64,000 bases of DNA from SVEL01 sp045125245 (GTDB taxonomy: Bacteria; Bacillota; Clostridia; Lachnospirales; Lachnospiraceae). The position numbers and the translations under genes were made by a program. Each line of letters begins with the position of its first letter. Within the stretch, counting starts at the first letter, position 1. Below are positions 16,552-25,089 of this stretch, piece by piece. The DNA lies in assembly GCA_045125245.1 (NCBI GenBank), contig JBGVNF010000005.1, positions 1-64,000 on the forward strand, written 5' to 3'. Under the pieces are notes generated by a model. The model saw nothing but the letters and a program-made list of their open reading frames with translations, made no database searches and was not told where the DNA came from.

Positions 16552-17136
16552 TTACTTTTCTTCCGTAGATTCATGAGTATGCTCATGTTCATGTTCATCG
16601 GCTGAGTCTGTTTCTCCAGACTCATTATCAAGCCCAGTAGTGTACTCGTCTGTAACAGTCGCATGATAAACATCAAATACATGATTACCATCTTCAGCGA
16701 CTTCAACGTTTATTACATAAGCTGCGTATTCAGTTGTCACATCTTTTGTATGATTATGAGTATTTTCAATAGGTGCTAATATGATAGCTGACTGACATGC
16801 ACCAATATACTCTGTATCCGGTTTATATGAAACAACATAGTGGTCATCCTGATAATGAATGTAGTTACATGTAATCTTGTTAGTTACATCAACCCATTGC
16901 CAACTGTGTTCTTTGTCTTCTTCCATATAAATAGATAATATACAGAATCCTTCTTCGGGATAAAACTCAACTGTGTAGTCATGACCAAAGTCATCAGTAC
17001 CATTGATAAACTCAACAGGAGCAAGAGCTACGTTCTGTGTATCACTTCTTATATCCTTCACAATCATAAATGCTGAACCAGCAATCAATAATACACATAT
17101 CATAGCAATAATTGCAAATTTACTTTTGTAGGTCAC
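16552..17136 (-). CDS. Exported protein with His-rich tail, 194 aa
   Basis: A GTG start lies after GGAGGAATAAAA. An N-terminal anchor or signal helix at about 7-26 is followed by a beta-rich extracytoplasmic domain. The C terminus is rich in His and Glu (EHEHEHTHESTEEK), a probable metal-binding tail. Overlaps the upstream gene by 17 bases. No family recognised. Confidence 0.7.
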   Translation of the reverse strand: MTYKSKFAIIAMICVLLIAGSAFMIVKDIRSDTQNVALAPVEFINGTDDFGHDYTVEFYPEEGFCILSIYMEEDKEHSWQWVDVTNKITCNYIHYQDDHYVVSYKPDTEYIGACQSAIILAPIENTHNHTKDVTTEYAAYVINVEVAEDGNHVFDVYHATVTDEYTTGLDNESGETDSADEHEHEHTHESTEEK

Positions 17137-17803
17137 TTTTATTCCTCCATTTCTTAAATAGGTTAGACATAGTTATTTCAACCCATGTAACATAAATATA
17201 CACTTGCGAGAATACTAATACAAATGCTATTGACGACATATACTTAGTGAAGAATCCTTCAATCTTATAGCTAACTAAAAGACCATAATTATAACTAGCA
17301 ATTTTATCACTAGCTTTATATTTCATCTCCCAGTAATCTTCACAGTTTTCTTTAATAGAATGTTCGGCTAAACACCAACCAGTATATTTACCGAAACATC
17401 TAACCCAGTCAGAAACGTATGATTCATTCCTATACTTCTCAGCAAACGTGAACATATCCTCAACAGAATCAAGTTCAAGAGATTTGATTTTATCATTTAC
17501 AAGTACATTATCATTAATGTACCTTACAATAAAATCAATACCTTTACCTTTTACATCTTCTACATTAACACAATCAAAATCTTCATCGATGGTTTCAATA
17601 ACATTAGTAAGATATTCAGTGTTGTTCGTATTGTGACTTATTGTATAAAGATATCGTGTAATGATTAATAAAGATAGCATTATAGCAATAAGTATGATAC
17701 TAATTAGTTTCCGGTATTTCTCAAACTTGTTCATCATAATATGAAGTATCGTGCATGTAACAGTGATTATAATAATTGCAATAATCTCAATAATCTCAAT
17801 CAT
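17120..17803 (-). CDS. Membrane protein, 227 aa
   Basis: Two membrane helices near the N terminus (about 3-20 and 33-52), a charged extracytoplasmic domain of about 130 residues and a third helix at about 190-208. Not recognised. It sits inside the envelope operon between a secreted protein and a His-tailed protein. Confidence 0.7.
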   Translation of the reverse strand: MIEIIEIIAIIIITVTCTILHIMMNKFEKYRKLISIILIAIMLSLLIITRYLYTISHNTNNTEYLTNVIETIDEDFDCVNVEDVKGKGIDFIVRYINDNVLVNDKIKSLELDSVEDMFTFAEKYRNESYVSDWVRCFGKYTGWCLAEHSIKENCEDYWEMKYKASDKIASYNYGLLVSYKIEGFFTKYMSSIAFVLVFSQVYIYVTWVEITMSNLFKKWRNKSDLQK

Positions 17804-17805
17804 TC

Positions 17806-18336
17806 CTACTCCTTATATGTTACCTCAATACTGTCTAAAACAGTATTTACATAACTGTTTCCGTATATAACTTCGTCTGTATGAAAGCTATTAAGCTTAA
17901 TGTATAAGTTGTCTTTATGATAGATAGCAAACTTCCTACCATCCTTCTTATACGTAGTTAATGTTACTCCATCTGTTTCGATATGACCTATATCTGTATA
18001 TATTGTACCATCAGATATAAAGTTTGATTTATCACAGCTAAGCAGCTTTTCTGTAGTTGTGTCTACTTCATCTGTTATAACCAATCTACATATTCTAGTA
18101 CCAGAGTTTGTAACAACGTAATGTATACCACCATTGTTTGTAAATGAAATAGCAGAATCTTCAATAGTGCCGATTGTAACACCATCAATCTGTATTGAAC
18201 TAATGGCATCACTTATTGTTGATTCCTCACCTATACTGAATTTATAGGGTTGTGCGTGTGCATCTATCGGACTTATGAAACATAGTCCTAAACATAAAGC
18301 ACCAGTTAATAGTAACATATTTTTCTTTTTAAACAT
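17806..18336 (-). CDS. Secreted protein, 176 aa
   Basis: A classical signal peptide, basic MFKKKN then a hydrophobic core, ends at a probable cleavage site after AHA. The mature part of about 148 residues is beta-rich with repeated Ser/Thr/Asp stretches. Function unknown. Three bases separate it from the upstream nucleotidase-like gene. Confidence 0.72.
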   Translation of the reverse strand: MFKKKNMLLLTGALCLGLCFISPIDAHAQPYKFSIGEESTISDAISSIQIDGVTIGTIEDSAISFTNNGGIHYVVTNSGTRICRLVITDEVDTTTEKLLSCDKSNFISDGTIYTDIGHIETDGVTLTTYKKDGRKFAIYHKDNLYIKLNSFHTDEVIYGNSYVNTVLDSIEVTYKE

Positions 18337-18338
18337 AA

Positions 18339-18872
18339 TTACCTCTCATTATATATTCTAATAAGGTCTCCAAATAAAACATCTGGAGTACATTGGTCAT
18401 CCTCATTAAGAATAGGACCATACCATGACTCTGGACTATTTAAACCATTCATCCATTTAATAGAAGTTCCTCCACGCATCTGCCAGCTATAAAGGTTTCT
18501 ATTGAAGTCATCTATTAGAATATCATTCTTAGTTATAGTGCTACCACGCAACCATTCGATAAAGGACATTTTATTACTTGTTGTACATATAACATGTGTC
18601 CCTATATCAAACTCAGGAATGTATTTGTTAATCCACTGTAACTTCTCTAATACTATTCTGTTCCGATGCTCATTATTCGGTACAGAAGTAATTATGTATG
18701 TTTCATTTGGAAATAACTCATAACATCTCTTGATTAGCGTTATAGCATTGTAGTCGGGTATCCTCTCTAAGAAGTAGCCTGGTCTAAGATAATTCAATAC
18801 ACCATCTGTCTCCTTAATATAGCCATCCCAATCATATTTAGCTAATACCCCATCCATATCAAAGGAAATCAC
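18339..18872 (-). CDS. HAD-family 5'(3')-nucleotidase-like phosphatase
   Basis: 177 aa. HAD motif I is FDMDGVLAKYD at the N terminus (both Asp present), a Thr/Ser motif II occurs at YIITSVP, and motif IV is LIDDFNRNL. The size and DMDGVLA start match bacterial and phage 5'(3')-deoxyribonucleotidases, which dephosphorylate dNMPs, though other HAD phosphatases are possible. It could tune the nucleotide pool with the guanylate-kinase-like enzyme. Confidence 0.8.
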   Translation of the reverse strand: MISFDMDGVLAKYDWDGYIKETDGVLNYLRPGYFLERIPDYNAITLIKRCYELFPNETYIITSVPNNEHRNRIVLEKLQWINKYIPEFDIGTHVICTTSNKMSFIEWLRGSTITKNDILIDDFNRNLYSWQMRGGTSIKWMNGLNSPESWYGPILNEDDQCTPDVLFGDLIRIYNER

Positions 18873-18873
18873 T

Positions 18874-19143
18874 TTAATTCTCCTCCTTGCTATCTTTGTA
18901 GTTTAACACGTCTAAATGTTTTAAAGTACTATCGTAATGTTTTGTTACGACAATAATCTCCTCATTGTTTACACTTATTACATTATAGACTTTTTCAATG
19001 TTAGTAGGTATTTTTATTATACCTGTAAACTGCCGTAGGATTTTCAAGAATGCACGACCGGGTCTAATTAGTACAAATGTAACAAAGCTATCATACTCAG
19101 TCTTCGCTTGTCCTCCTAACATTGATTGCAAGTGGTCTACCAT
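18874..19143 (-). CDS. Hypothetical protein, 89 aa
   Basis: Basic strand-rich small protein, not recognised. The start is uncertain: the reading overlaps the cold-shock-like gene by 47 bases, and the nearest GGAGG lies after the only ATG codons. An internal start without ATG is possible. The downstream part (IIKIPTNIEKVYNVISVN and following) looks genuine. Confidence 0.5.
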   Translation of the reverse strand: MVDHLQSMLGGQAKTEYDSFVTFVLIRPGRAFLKILRQFTGIIKIPTNIEKVYNVISVNNEEIIVVTKHYDSTLKHLDVLNYKDSKEEN

Positions 19144-19336
19144 TAGGTCCTTCTCCTACCTCAAAGGTAACCTTATCTCCTTCTTCCAGTTTTCTGAATT
19201 TAGGTTCTCCGTTCTTTTTAAACTCTTCAGTATAAATTCCGGAGAAGTGTACAAAGTAGGTTTCTTCCGTTCCGTCTTCCTTAATAAATCCATAACCTTT
19301 GTCCCAACGGAACCATAAGCATACTCCTGTTTTCAT
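19097..19336 (-). CDS. Cold-shock-domain-like protein, 79 aa
   Basis: RNP1-like KGYGFI at about residues 13-18 and RNP2-like YFVHFSGI near residue 27 are the nucleic-acid-binding strands of a cold-shock OB fold. The C terminus VTFEVGEGPNGRPLAINV matches the end of CspA-type proteins. The insertion GIYTEEFKKNGEPKFRKLEE is longer than in typical Csp. Likely a single-stranded RNA or DNA chaperone. Confidence 0.85.
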   Translation of the reverse strand: MKTGVCLWFRWDKGYGFIKEDGTEETYFVHFSGIYTEEFKKNGEPKFRKLEEGDKVTFEVGEGPNGRPLAINVRRTSED

Positions 19337-19810
19337 TTAATCTTCCTTTCCTTGTAAGATTATTAATTCTTTATACTTGCCCACTAATTCATCCTTGTAA
19401 ACAATACATTCACTCAGACTTGTCAGCGGGTCTTTCAGAATAGCACCTACTGGCACGTATTCTAATTTAATATAATCTACAATAAAGAAATCAGCCTCTT
19501 TATCATAGAATGTTGCTAATAGAGTATCTCCCGTTTCACTGTTGTATAAAACTGCACATGATTTGTCAGCCTGTATAGTTTCAGTGAACCAATGAGTACC
19601 TTCATAGAACTCATCTGTCATACCATCTGATACATTTACTGCTCTTAATCCTTTTATATCATTAAGGACTGTAATCTTATCATTATACGACAACTCCAAG
19701 TTAGATGCAGATAACATACGATAGAAATCTGATTCGGGAATCTGATTAACACAATATTCTACACCCTTACTTATCGTTTGTAATAAAGCATCTCTCTTAC
19801 ATAAAAACAT
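19337..19810 (-). CDS. Hypothetical protein, 157 aa
   Basis: Starts MFLCKRDALL, five bases after GGAGG; an upstream TTG reading lacks a site. Acidic soluble protein, not recognised. It abuts the cold-shock-like gene and starts after a stem-loop, so it may open a transcription unit. Confidence 0.65.
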   Translation of the reverse strand: MFLCKRDALLQTISKGVEYCVNQIPESDFYRMLSASNLELSYNDKITVLNDIKGLRAVNVSDGMTDEFYEGTHWFTETIQADKSCAVLYNSETGDTLLATFYDKEADFFIVDYIKLEYVPVGAILKDPLTSLSECIVYKDELVGKYKELIILQGKED

Positions 19811-19832
19811 AATAACCTCCAATTAAATTATT

Positions 19833-19870
19833 TGGGCTAGATAAAAGATTAACGTTACTTACCTAGCCCA
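19833..19870 (-). terminator. Stem-loop after the SH3 lipoprotein gene
   Basis: 8-bp inverted repeat TGGGCTAG (19833-19840) and CTAGCCCA (19863-19870) with a 22-base loop, seven bases after the lipoprotein stop. No U-tract. Confidence 0.45.
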
Positions 19871-19876
19871 TAAGTA

Positions 19877-21370
19877 TTATTCTGCTCGTAAGAAACTTGA
19901 CTTTATATAATAGATGTTTCCATCCTCATCAATACACTCAGACCATTCAGGGTGATCTTCAGCATTACGTAGAACACGTATTTCGTCATCTAAATGAGCC
20001 TGTCCTACTTTATCATAGTTAGTACCAGGACCTTTACGTAAGTTAACTGTTGTACCATTACAGTACATTACAGTATATTCAGGTTCAGTGGGTTCCTCAG
20101 CAACTTCAGTTGATTCTTCTGTACTTTCTTCTGTAGATTCTTCTGTTGGCTCCTCTACTGTCTCTTCCTGCTCCGGCTTAAGAACCATAGCATCAAATAT
20201 ATCCTGAGATAAGTTTGCATCGCGTTCTATCAATCTCTTTCGGATAATCTCATATACTGCTTTTTCAACGTTTGATTCATAATTTCCATTCTTTTCTGAA
20301 TAGGAGTTCATAAATTCATCTACAGCAAACTCATCATCAATACTAAGCATTCTTTCTAAGAATAACTCAACATCTTCAATCTCATACTCTGCTTCAAGTT
20401 CAGCTGCTCTGAATTCATACTCTGTAATAATCCATTCTCTTGTTATCATAGACGGGTCATCTGTAGAATATAAGGCTGAGTATAAGTATGCTCGTAAAGG
20501 TGTATTAACAATACCATCAACTGCTTTCGTTGTAGTATCTTCCTCTACCCCAATACCTTTTGCATAATCTGGTATCTGAATGTAGTAAGATGTATTCTCT
20601 GGAACTGCTGACACAACATATGTACCCTGCGGACATGTAACAGTTATCTCAGACCTTACAAGTTCTTTTGTTTTAATATCATAGATATTAAATAACTCCA
20701 TACTCGTTAACGTACTAATCTGCTTATAAATCTCATTCATAATAACTGTGTTAGACCCAACTGCATTGATATCTAACTCACCTTTAATATATGCATAGAG
20801 ATTGTCTGATGTATAATCAGTAAGCGTAAAGTACTTTGGTTCAATCAACATAATAATACTATCCAAACGCTCACCATTTACGTTCGACCACTCAGTCATA
20901 CCAAGATTAGTATAAGCCTTATTTGAATAATTATCATAATATGTAGTGCCAACATTCTTGCCTTTATTAAACCAATCTTTTCTTGCAGTCTTAGTATCGT
21001 AATCTACCTGATAGTGAACAGTGCTTACAACTGAACCATAACTATCTCTAGTTACAATTATAACTGAATCATAGTAAGCAGGATTGTTTAAAAACTCTTC
21101 ATAGCCAACACCTAGAGCATTCTGTGTCAAAACACTCTGGTCAACCGGCTCTGTAATAGCCCATCCATTTTCGTCGTATCCAATGATGATAGCTGTACCA
21201 TCTTCTGTATAGGAACCAATAGTTGCTTCCTGTTCAGGTGTAATACCAGATTCAGTTGATTCCTCTTCACCATTAAGAAAAGGTATTTTCTCTTTAATGT
21301 TACCACATCCAGTTAACATCATTACAGAGGATAATGATAGAGCAATCGCAGCAAATTTGATTCTGTGCAC
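19877..21370 (-). CDS. Lipoprotein with C-terminal SH3-type domain
   Basis: About 497 aa. The signal peptide ends in the lipobox LTGC. A long extracytoplasmic region of about 370 residues follows, then an acidic Glu/Ser/Thr/Pro linker (repeats of EESTEE) and a bacterial SH3 domain whose signature is VNLRKGPGTNYDKVG. SH3b domains usually bind peptidoglycan. The GTG at 21370 is nine bases from GGGAG; the ATG three codons upstream touches that site and overlaps the preceding small gene, so GTG is preferred. Likely a wall-associated surface protein of the host cell. Confidence 0.88.
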   Translation of the reverse strand: MHRIKFAAIALSLSSVMMLTGCGNIKEKIPFLNGEEESTESGITPEQEATIGSYTEDGTAIIIGYDENGWAITEPVDQSVLTQNALGVGYEEFLNNPAYYDSVIIVTRDSYGSVVSTVHYQVDYDTKTARKDWFNKGKNVGTTYYDNYSNKAYTNLGMTEWSNVNGERLDSIIMLIEPKYFTLTDYTSDNLYAYIKGELDINAVGSNTVIMNEIYKQISTLTSMELFNIYDIKTKELVRSEITVTCPQGTYVVSAVPENTSYYIQIPDYAKGIGVEEDTTTKAVDGIVNTPLRAYLYSALYSTDDPSMITREWIITEYEFRAAELEAEYEIEDVELFLERMLSIDDEFAVDEFMNSYSEKNGNYESNVEKAVYEIIRKRLIERDANLSQDIFDAMVLKPEQEETVEEPTEESTEESTEESTEVAEEPTEPEYTVMYCNGTTVNLRKGPGTNYDKVGQAHLDDEIRVLRNAEDHPEWSECIDEDGNIYYIKSSFLRAE

Positions 21371-21372
21371 TT

Positions 21373-21537
21373 TTACCATCTCCCTTCTTTATATAATATT
21401 CTTGATAATACCAGTAACATAATACCACCTAAGATTGTGATATATGATATTACTGGTACTCTGTACTTAAGATTTGATTTAATCAAATCATAGTCTGTTA
21501 ATATAAAAGCATCTAATATATCAGCATGTCTTTTCAT
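21373..21537 (-). CDS. Small membrane protein, 54 aa
   Basis: A previously easy-to-miss open reading frame that exactly fills the space between the primase-core gene and the lipoprotein gene. It starts MKRHADILDAFILTDYDLIK one base after the upstream stop, has a membrane helix at about 27-48 and ends KEGRW. The tight packing supports it; no family is recognised and the ribosome binding site (AGAGTATAAC) is weak, so it is probably translationally coupled. Confidence 0.6.
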   Translation of the reverse strand: MKRHADILDAFILTDYDLIKSNLKYRVPVISYITILGGIMLLVLSRILYKEGRW

Positions 21538-21538
21538 G

Positions 21539-22378
21539 TTATACTCTTATTAGAACCTTTAATCTATAACTCGGGTTGTTTAGATTATTCAGGTCTTCTA
21601 ATAATTCCTCCTCGTAATATAATCTCAATTGTTCAATGTCCTTCGTTATTCCCTCACACTCTTCAGTAGAACCATCACCAAGGTATTTTGTAGCTTTTAC
21701 CTTAATATTACGAACCATAATCTTTTGTGCTTGTGGTAGAGTATACCTAACCTGAGTGAGATAATTTAAACCAGCTTCATCATTATCTGGTACAATATAA
21801 CATCTGTTACCAAACCGCTTAAGAATTGTAATGCAGTATTTTGATAATACCGAGCCTAAAGATGCCATAGCATGGAAACCATTTGCTCGTAACCATGCTG
21901 TACACATAAGCCCTTCAGTTATAAAGACTGGTTTGTCATCTCTATAATATTCTGGCAAGTTTTCCATTCCAAAGAATGTAGATACCTTCGCCTTATAACC
22001 ATAATTGTCAGAGTCTAGATATTTAGGTTTAATGAATGGGTCCCATCCAACAAAACCTGCAATCTCGCCTTTTGGTGTTTTTATAGGTATAACAACTCTA
22101 CCTGCATAAGTTAGATGTCCATATTTAATCATACCCATTGGTTCTGCTTTAACCCAATCTGGTAACTCATCAATATCTTGGTCTTCTAGAATAAAGAATG
22201 CATCCAAATCTTTTATACAACTCTCAGGCAATTGTCTGTGTTCAATAAGGAATGCTTCCATAGCCCTATCGTGATAAGGTTGTGATTGGAAGTATTCCTT
22301 AACACGTTTTAAATCTTTACGAGCATCGTCAATCTTATAGATGCCAATGCTATAATTAACATCATCATAAATACTCAT
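21539..22378 (-). CDS. DnaG-type primase catalytic core (TOPRIM)
   Basis: 279 aa. Residues from about 90 match the DnaG core: YAGRVVIPIKTPKGEIAGF, KPKYLDS, then TOPRIM motif I FITEGLMC with the catalytic Glu, ASLGSVLS, and the DND motif in YIVPDNDEAG. The N-terminal zinc-binding domain and the C-terminal helicase-binding domain of cellular DnaG are absent; length is under half of the usual roughly 600 aa. It should synthesise RNA primers or otherwise bind nucleic acid with metal-dependent phosphotransfer. Template recognition may be supplied by a separate protein. It overlaps the 97-aa gene by ATGA. Confidence 0.85.
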   Translation of the reverse strand: MSIYDDVNYSIGIYKIDDARKDLKRVKEYFQSQPYHDRAMEAFLIEHRQLPESCIKDLDAFFILEDQDIDELPDWVKAEPMGMIKYGHLTYAGRVVIPIKTPKGEIAGFVGWDPFIKPKYLDSDNYGYKAKVSTFFGMENLPEYYRDDKPVFITEGLMCTAWLRANGFHAMASLGSVLSKYCITILKRFGNRCYIVPDNDEAGLNYLTQVRYTLPQAQKIMVRNIKVKATKYLGDGSTEECEGITKDIEQLRLYYEEELLEDLNNLNNPSYRLKVLIRV

Positions 22379-22668
22379 CGTAATATAACCTCATTACCTG
22401 TGTACTCAATAGTGTTGCCATTCGCCTGATAGTTAAGCGGCAACATCGTGATTACATTCTCAGAGTCAGCCATTGTTGTATCAAGTTGTGTGATAGTGAG
22501 CTGAAGAATTTTACCTGCTAATTTAGCAAGTTCTTTTCTACGCATAGATAAATATTTATTTACCTTAAGCTGGTCAACACCTTCCTGTTTCAACCTTGTT
22601 GCTGTCATAAATACTTCCTGATAATTCATTGCTTTAGAGAATTCTCTCTTGATTTCACTGTCCGTCAT
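22375..22668 (-). CDS. Hypothetical protein in replication block, 97 aa
   Basis: Starts MTDSEIKREFSKAMN, overlapping the exonuclease stop by ATGA, with AAAGGAAG at good spacing. Helical in the first two thirds, with basic repeats such as MRRKELAKLAGK. Its position between the exonuclease and primase suggests a replication accessory, but no family is recognised. Confidence 0.65.
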   Translation of the reverse strand: MTDSEIKREFSKAMNYQEVFMTATRLKQEGVDQLKVNKYLSMRRKELAKLAGKILQLTITQLDTTMADSENVITMLPLNYQANGNTIEYTGNEVILR

Positions 22669-23423
22669 TTTAATCTTCCTTTCAGTAAAATATAGTCCAG
22701 ATAAACAACATACGTCATACATACATCATATAGAGCACCATGTTCAACAGTTTCTCTTTCCTTAGGTATAGTGTCGTAAAGCTGTTGTGTCATCTTACGC
22801 CCGTCCGGAATAGAATCGATATAATCAGTAAGACTGCCTCTCTTACGCTTATCAGTTCCTTCGTGTATTTCGTTAAACTTCGCTAATGTGAAACTCTTAT
22901 CATAGAAAGTACCTATTTCGCCTATTTCAGATAAGAATTTCTTAACGCGATAAACAGGTGCATACCAATCCTGAATATCAATATGCGTAACATTTGATTC
23001 ATGATAGATGTATCCAGATTTATCATAATTCTTCATTGCAACACGGGAAGTGATATCTCCAATATCATACATCTTTCCTTTATACTTCTCTAAGAAATGT
23101 TTGATAAAAGGTATATCAAACTTTTTAGAGTTCTTACCCATAATAACAGCATTTGTTGTAAGTGCCGCTAATGCAATAAGATTCTCCTCAAACTGGTCTT
23201 CAAACTGCATTAAGAATTTTCTATCAAGTTTATGAATCATCTGAGCATCATTCTCAATGTCAAAGTGGTGCTGATAGAAATATAATGTACCGCCCTTAAT
23301 AATTCTTAATGTACTTGAATCGACTAAAATATAAGCTACTTCAAGTAAGTCTGGAATCAGTTCAGCATTACTGTCAAACTGCATCAAACCAGTTGTCTCT
23401 ATATCTAATATTGTGTAAAGCAT
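22665..23423 (-). CDS. DEDD 3'-5' exonuclease (DnaQ/RNase T fold)
   Basis: 252 aa. Exo motif I is ILDIETTG, motif II is within KNSKKFDIPF, and motif III is EHGALYDVCMT, giving the DEDDh set with the His four residues before the last Asp. These enzymes remove nucleotides from 3' ends using two metals. As a free-standing subunit it could proofread for the short family A polymerase at 25090, which lacks an exonuclease domain. A GGAGG site precedes the ATG. Confidence 0.88.
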   Translation of the reverse strand: MLYTILDIETTGLMQFDSNAELIPDLLEVAYILVDSSTLRIIKGGTLYFYQHHFDIENDAQMIHKLDRKFLMQFEDQFEENLIALAALTTNAVIMGKNSKKFDIPFIKHFLEKYKGKMYDIGDITSRVAMKNYDKSGYIYHESNVTHIDIQDWYAPVYRVKKFLSEIGEIGTFYDKSFTLAKFNEIHEGTDKRKRGSLTDYIDSIPDGRKMTQQLYDTIPKERETVEHGALYDVCMTYVVYLDYILLKGRLK

Positions 23424-23432
23424 AATACCCTC

Positions 23433-24089
23433 CTACATTCTTACTGGATAATATTTATCATGGTCTGTTTCACACTCTTTCAATACTCTGTCTATACCTA
23501 TAAGGTCAAGTAAGAATTTGCCAGGAATATTCTCTTTTATAAGAACATCCCGTAGTTGATTAAGTGTACAAGCTTTGATATACTTCTTCTGCCACTCAGA
23601 CCGTTTATCGTTTAGTTTTGCTTTATCAACAAAACACACAATAGGTACAATGTACTCAGTACTACCATCCGGTAAGTTTTTGAATACATGAGAATAGAAA
23701 TGTCTACAGTGCATTTCATTTTGATGAATAGGTGATTTGTCGGTTTTAAAGGTACCTTCAATACCATAGTCTGTAAGAGTAATTTCTCTTGCCCTGTATG
23801 CTTTAACCTCAATAGGAAATATTCTATAAGGCGTTACAAGTAAAATGTCTATCTCAGTTGTACTACCGAGATTTTCGATGTACAAATCACCATTGTCGTT
23901 TCTTTTTATATTACCGGCTAAATCCTTATCAACCTTATATTCAAATGAGTGATAGAGAATCCCACCATACATTTGATAGAATTCCTCACACACTTTCATA
24001 ACTGCAACTTCGCCAGGTGTACCTTTGTCTGCACCGTGGTTCTCATGCATTTCATTAAGAGCCGAGTTAATCTCTTTGTCTATATTCAT
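23433..24089 (-). CDS. NERD-like PD-(D/E)XK nuclease
   Basis: 218 aa. The core STTEIDILLVTPYRIFPIEVK gives the conserved pattern E-x-D then E-x-K of the NERD branch of restriction-like nucleases. The C-terminal basic helices may bind DNA. NERD proteins are common in mobile elements and are thought to process DNA, with poorly defined roles. It overlaps the next gene upstream by four bases. Confidence 0.78.
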   Translation of the reverse strand: MNIDKEINSALNEMHENHGADKGTPGEVAVMKVCEEFYQMYGGILYHSFEYKVDKDLAGNIKRNDNGDLYIENLGSTTEIDILLVTPYRIFPIEVKAYRAREITLTDYGIEGTFKTDKSPIHQNEMHCRHFYSHVFKNLPDGSTEYIVPIVCFVDKAKLNDKRSEWQKKYIKACTLNQLRDVLIKENIPGKFLLDLIGIDRVLKECETDHDKYYPVRM

Positions 24090-24640
24090 AACAATAGAGC
24101 TACCTTTCCAATCCTTGACTTCAAATACTTTTGCGTATTTTTAATTGTAGCATTTCGACCACTGTACTCAGTAAGTGCCATATAAATTGATATATCCGGT
24201 ACTTTAATCTGTACGTTGATAATCGGACTCATAAGACTTAAGATATGGATAATAGCCGCACAATGAGATGTAATAGATTCATCACGAACATTTACATACG
24301 GTATCTTAAGTTTTATTAAATCATATGTTGCTGATTGAAGTATGTTAGGATTATTAACAATCTTCAGTTGAACGAACCCGAAGTGGTCTGTATACAAATT
24401 AGCATATATCGTTTCATCTGCTATAAAATACTCTACACGGATATAGGCTGTTGTCTTCTTCCATCCTGCACTCTTCATGTGTGAATATACATGACGGGGA
24501 TTACGTTTTATAAAGTCTCTAGCCTCTTGTTCTGTTGTGCAAAACTGAGCAACCGGGTAAGTATATAGTCGAGATAAAACTTTCACTTGTTGTTTTGAGT
24601 AAACTATACCAGAGTACTCATTAGACACAAATGCAAACAT
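24086..24640 (-). CDS. Hypothetical protein in replication block, 184 aa
   Basis: Basic soluble protein without a recognised family. It starts MFAFVSNEYSG after AAGGAG, lies two bases from the RNase H gene and overlaps the NERD nuclease gene. The middle has alternating strands and helices. A DNA-related role is inferred only from its neighbours. Confidence 0.7.
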   Translation of the reverse strand: MFAFVSNEYSGIVYSKQQVKVLSRLYTYPVAQFCTTEQEARDFIKRNPRHVYSHMKSAGWKKTTAYIRVEYFIADETIYANLYTDHFGFVQLKIVNNPNILQSATYDLIKLKIPYVNVRDESITSHCAAIIHILSLMSPIINVQIKVPDISIYMALTEYSGRNATIKNTQKYLKSRIGKVALLL

Positions 24641-24642
24641 AT

Positions 24643-25077
24643 TTAACTCCTTAAAGCATACTTAGCCATTCTGTCAACGCAGATATTAGGATTTAAACTA
24701 TTTTTATGTGCAAGCACCTTACACATTTCAACGTTTGTTAATTCACTTAATTCTTGCACTGTTCTAATAGCATCCTGAACTAAAATATTCTTATTGACAT
24801 ATTTTCTATTGCTAGTAATATATCTCTCAATTAATTCAATAGTTGCTAAAGAATCAGTATAGAAGTAAACATTATCTTCTTTTGTCAATCCTAACTTTAA
24901 TAACGAATGACTGGCAACACCAATAGCAATATCCTCTGCATAAGTTGGTGATGCAATGTGTTTTGTCTTGTTTGATACCCACTCAATAAAGTTAGTATCC
25001 GTATAAATAAGATACGCCCATGAACCTACTCCGCGTTCAACGGAGTAGGCGCCATCAGTATATACATGATAATTCAT
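24643..25077 (-). CDS. RNase H type I
   Basis: 144 aa. Catalytic acids are visible: Asp in YTDGAYS, Glu in TYAEDIA, Asp in YTDSLAT, and a C-terminal Asp in CVDRMAKYA, with the conserved His in VLAHKNSLN. Length matches bacterial RNase HI. It hydrolyses the RNA strand of RNA-DNA hybrids, for example Okazaki primers, consistent with the primase and polymerase in the same block. Confidence 0.9.
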   Translation of the reverse strand: MNYHVYTDGAYSVERGVGSWAYLIYTDTNFIEWVSNKTKHIASPTYAEDIAIGVASHSLLKLGLTKEDNVYFYTDSLATIELIERYITSNRKYVNKNILVQDAIRTVQELSELTNVEMCKVLAHKNSLNPNICVDRMAKYALRS

Positions 25078-25089
25078 AAGGTATTCTCC

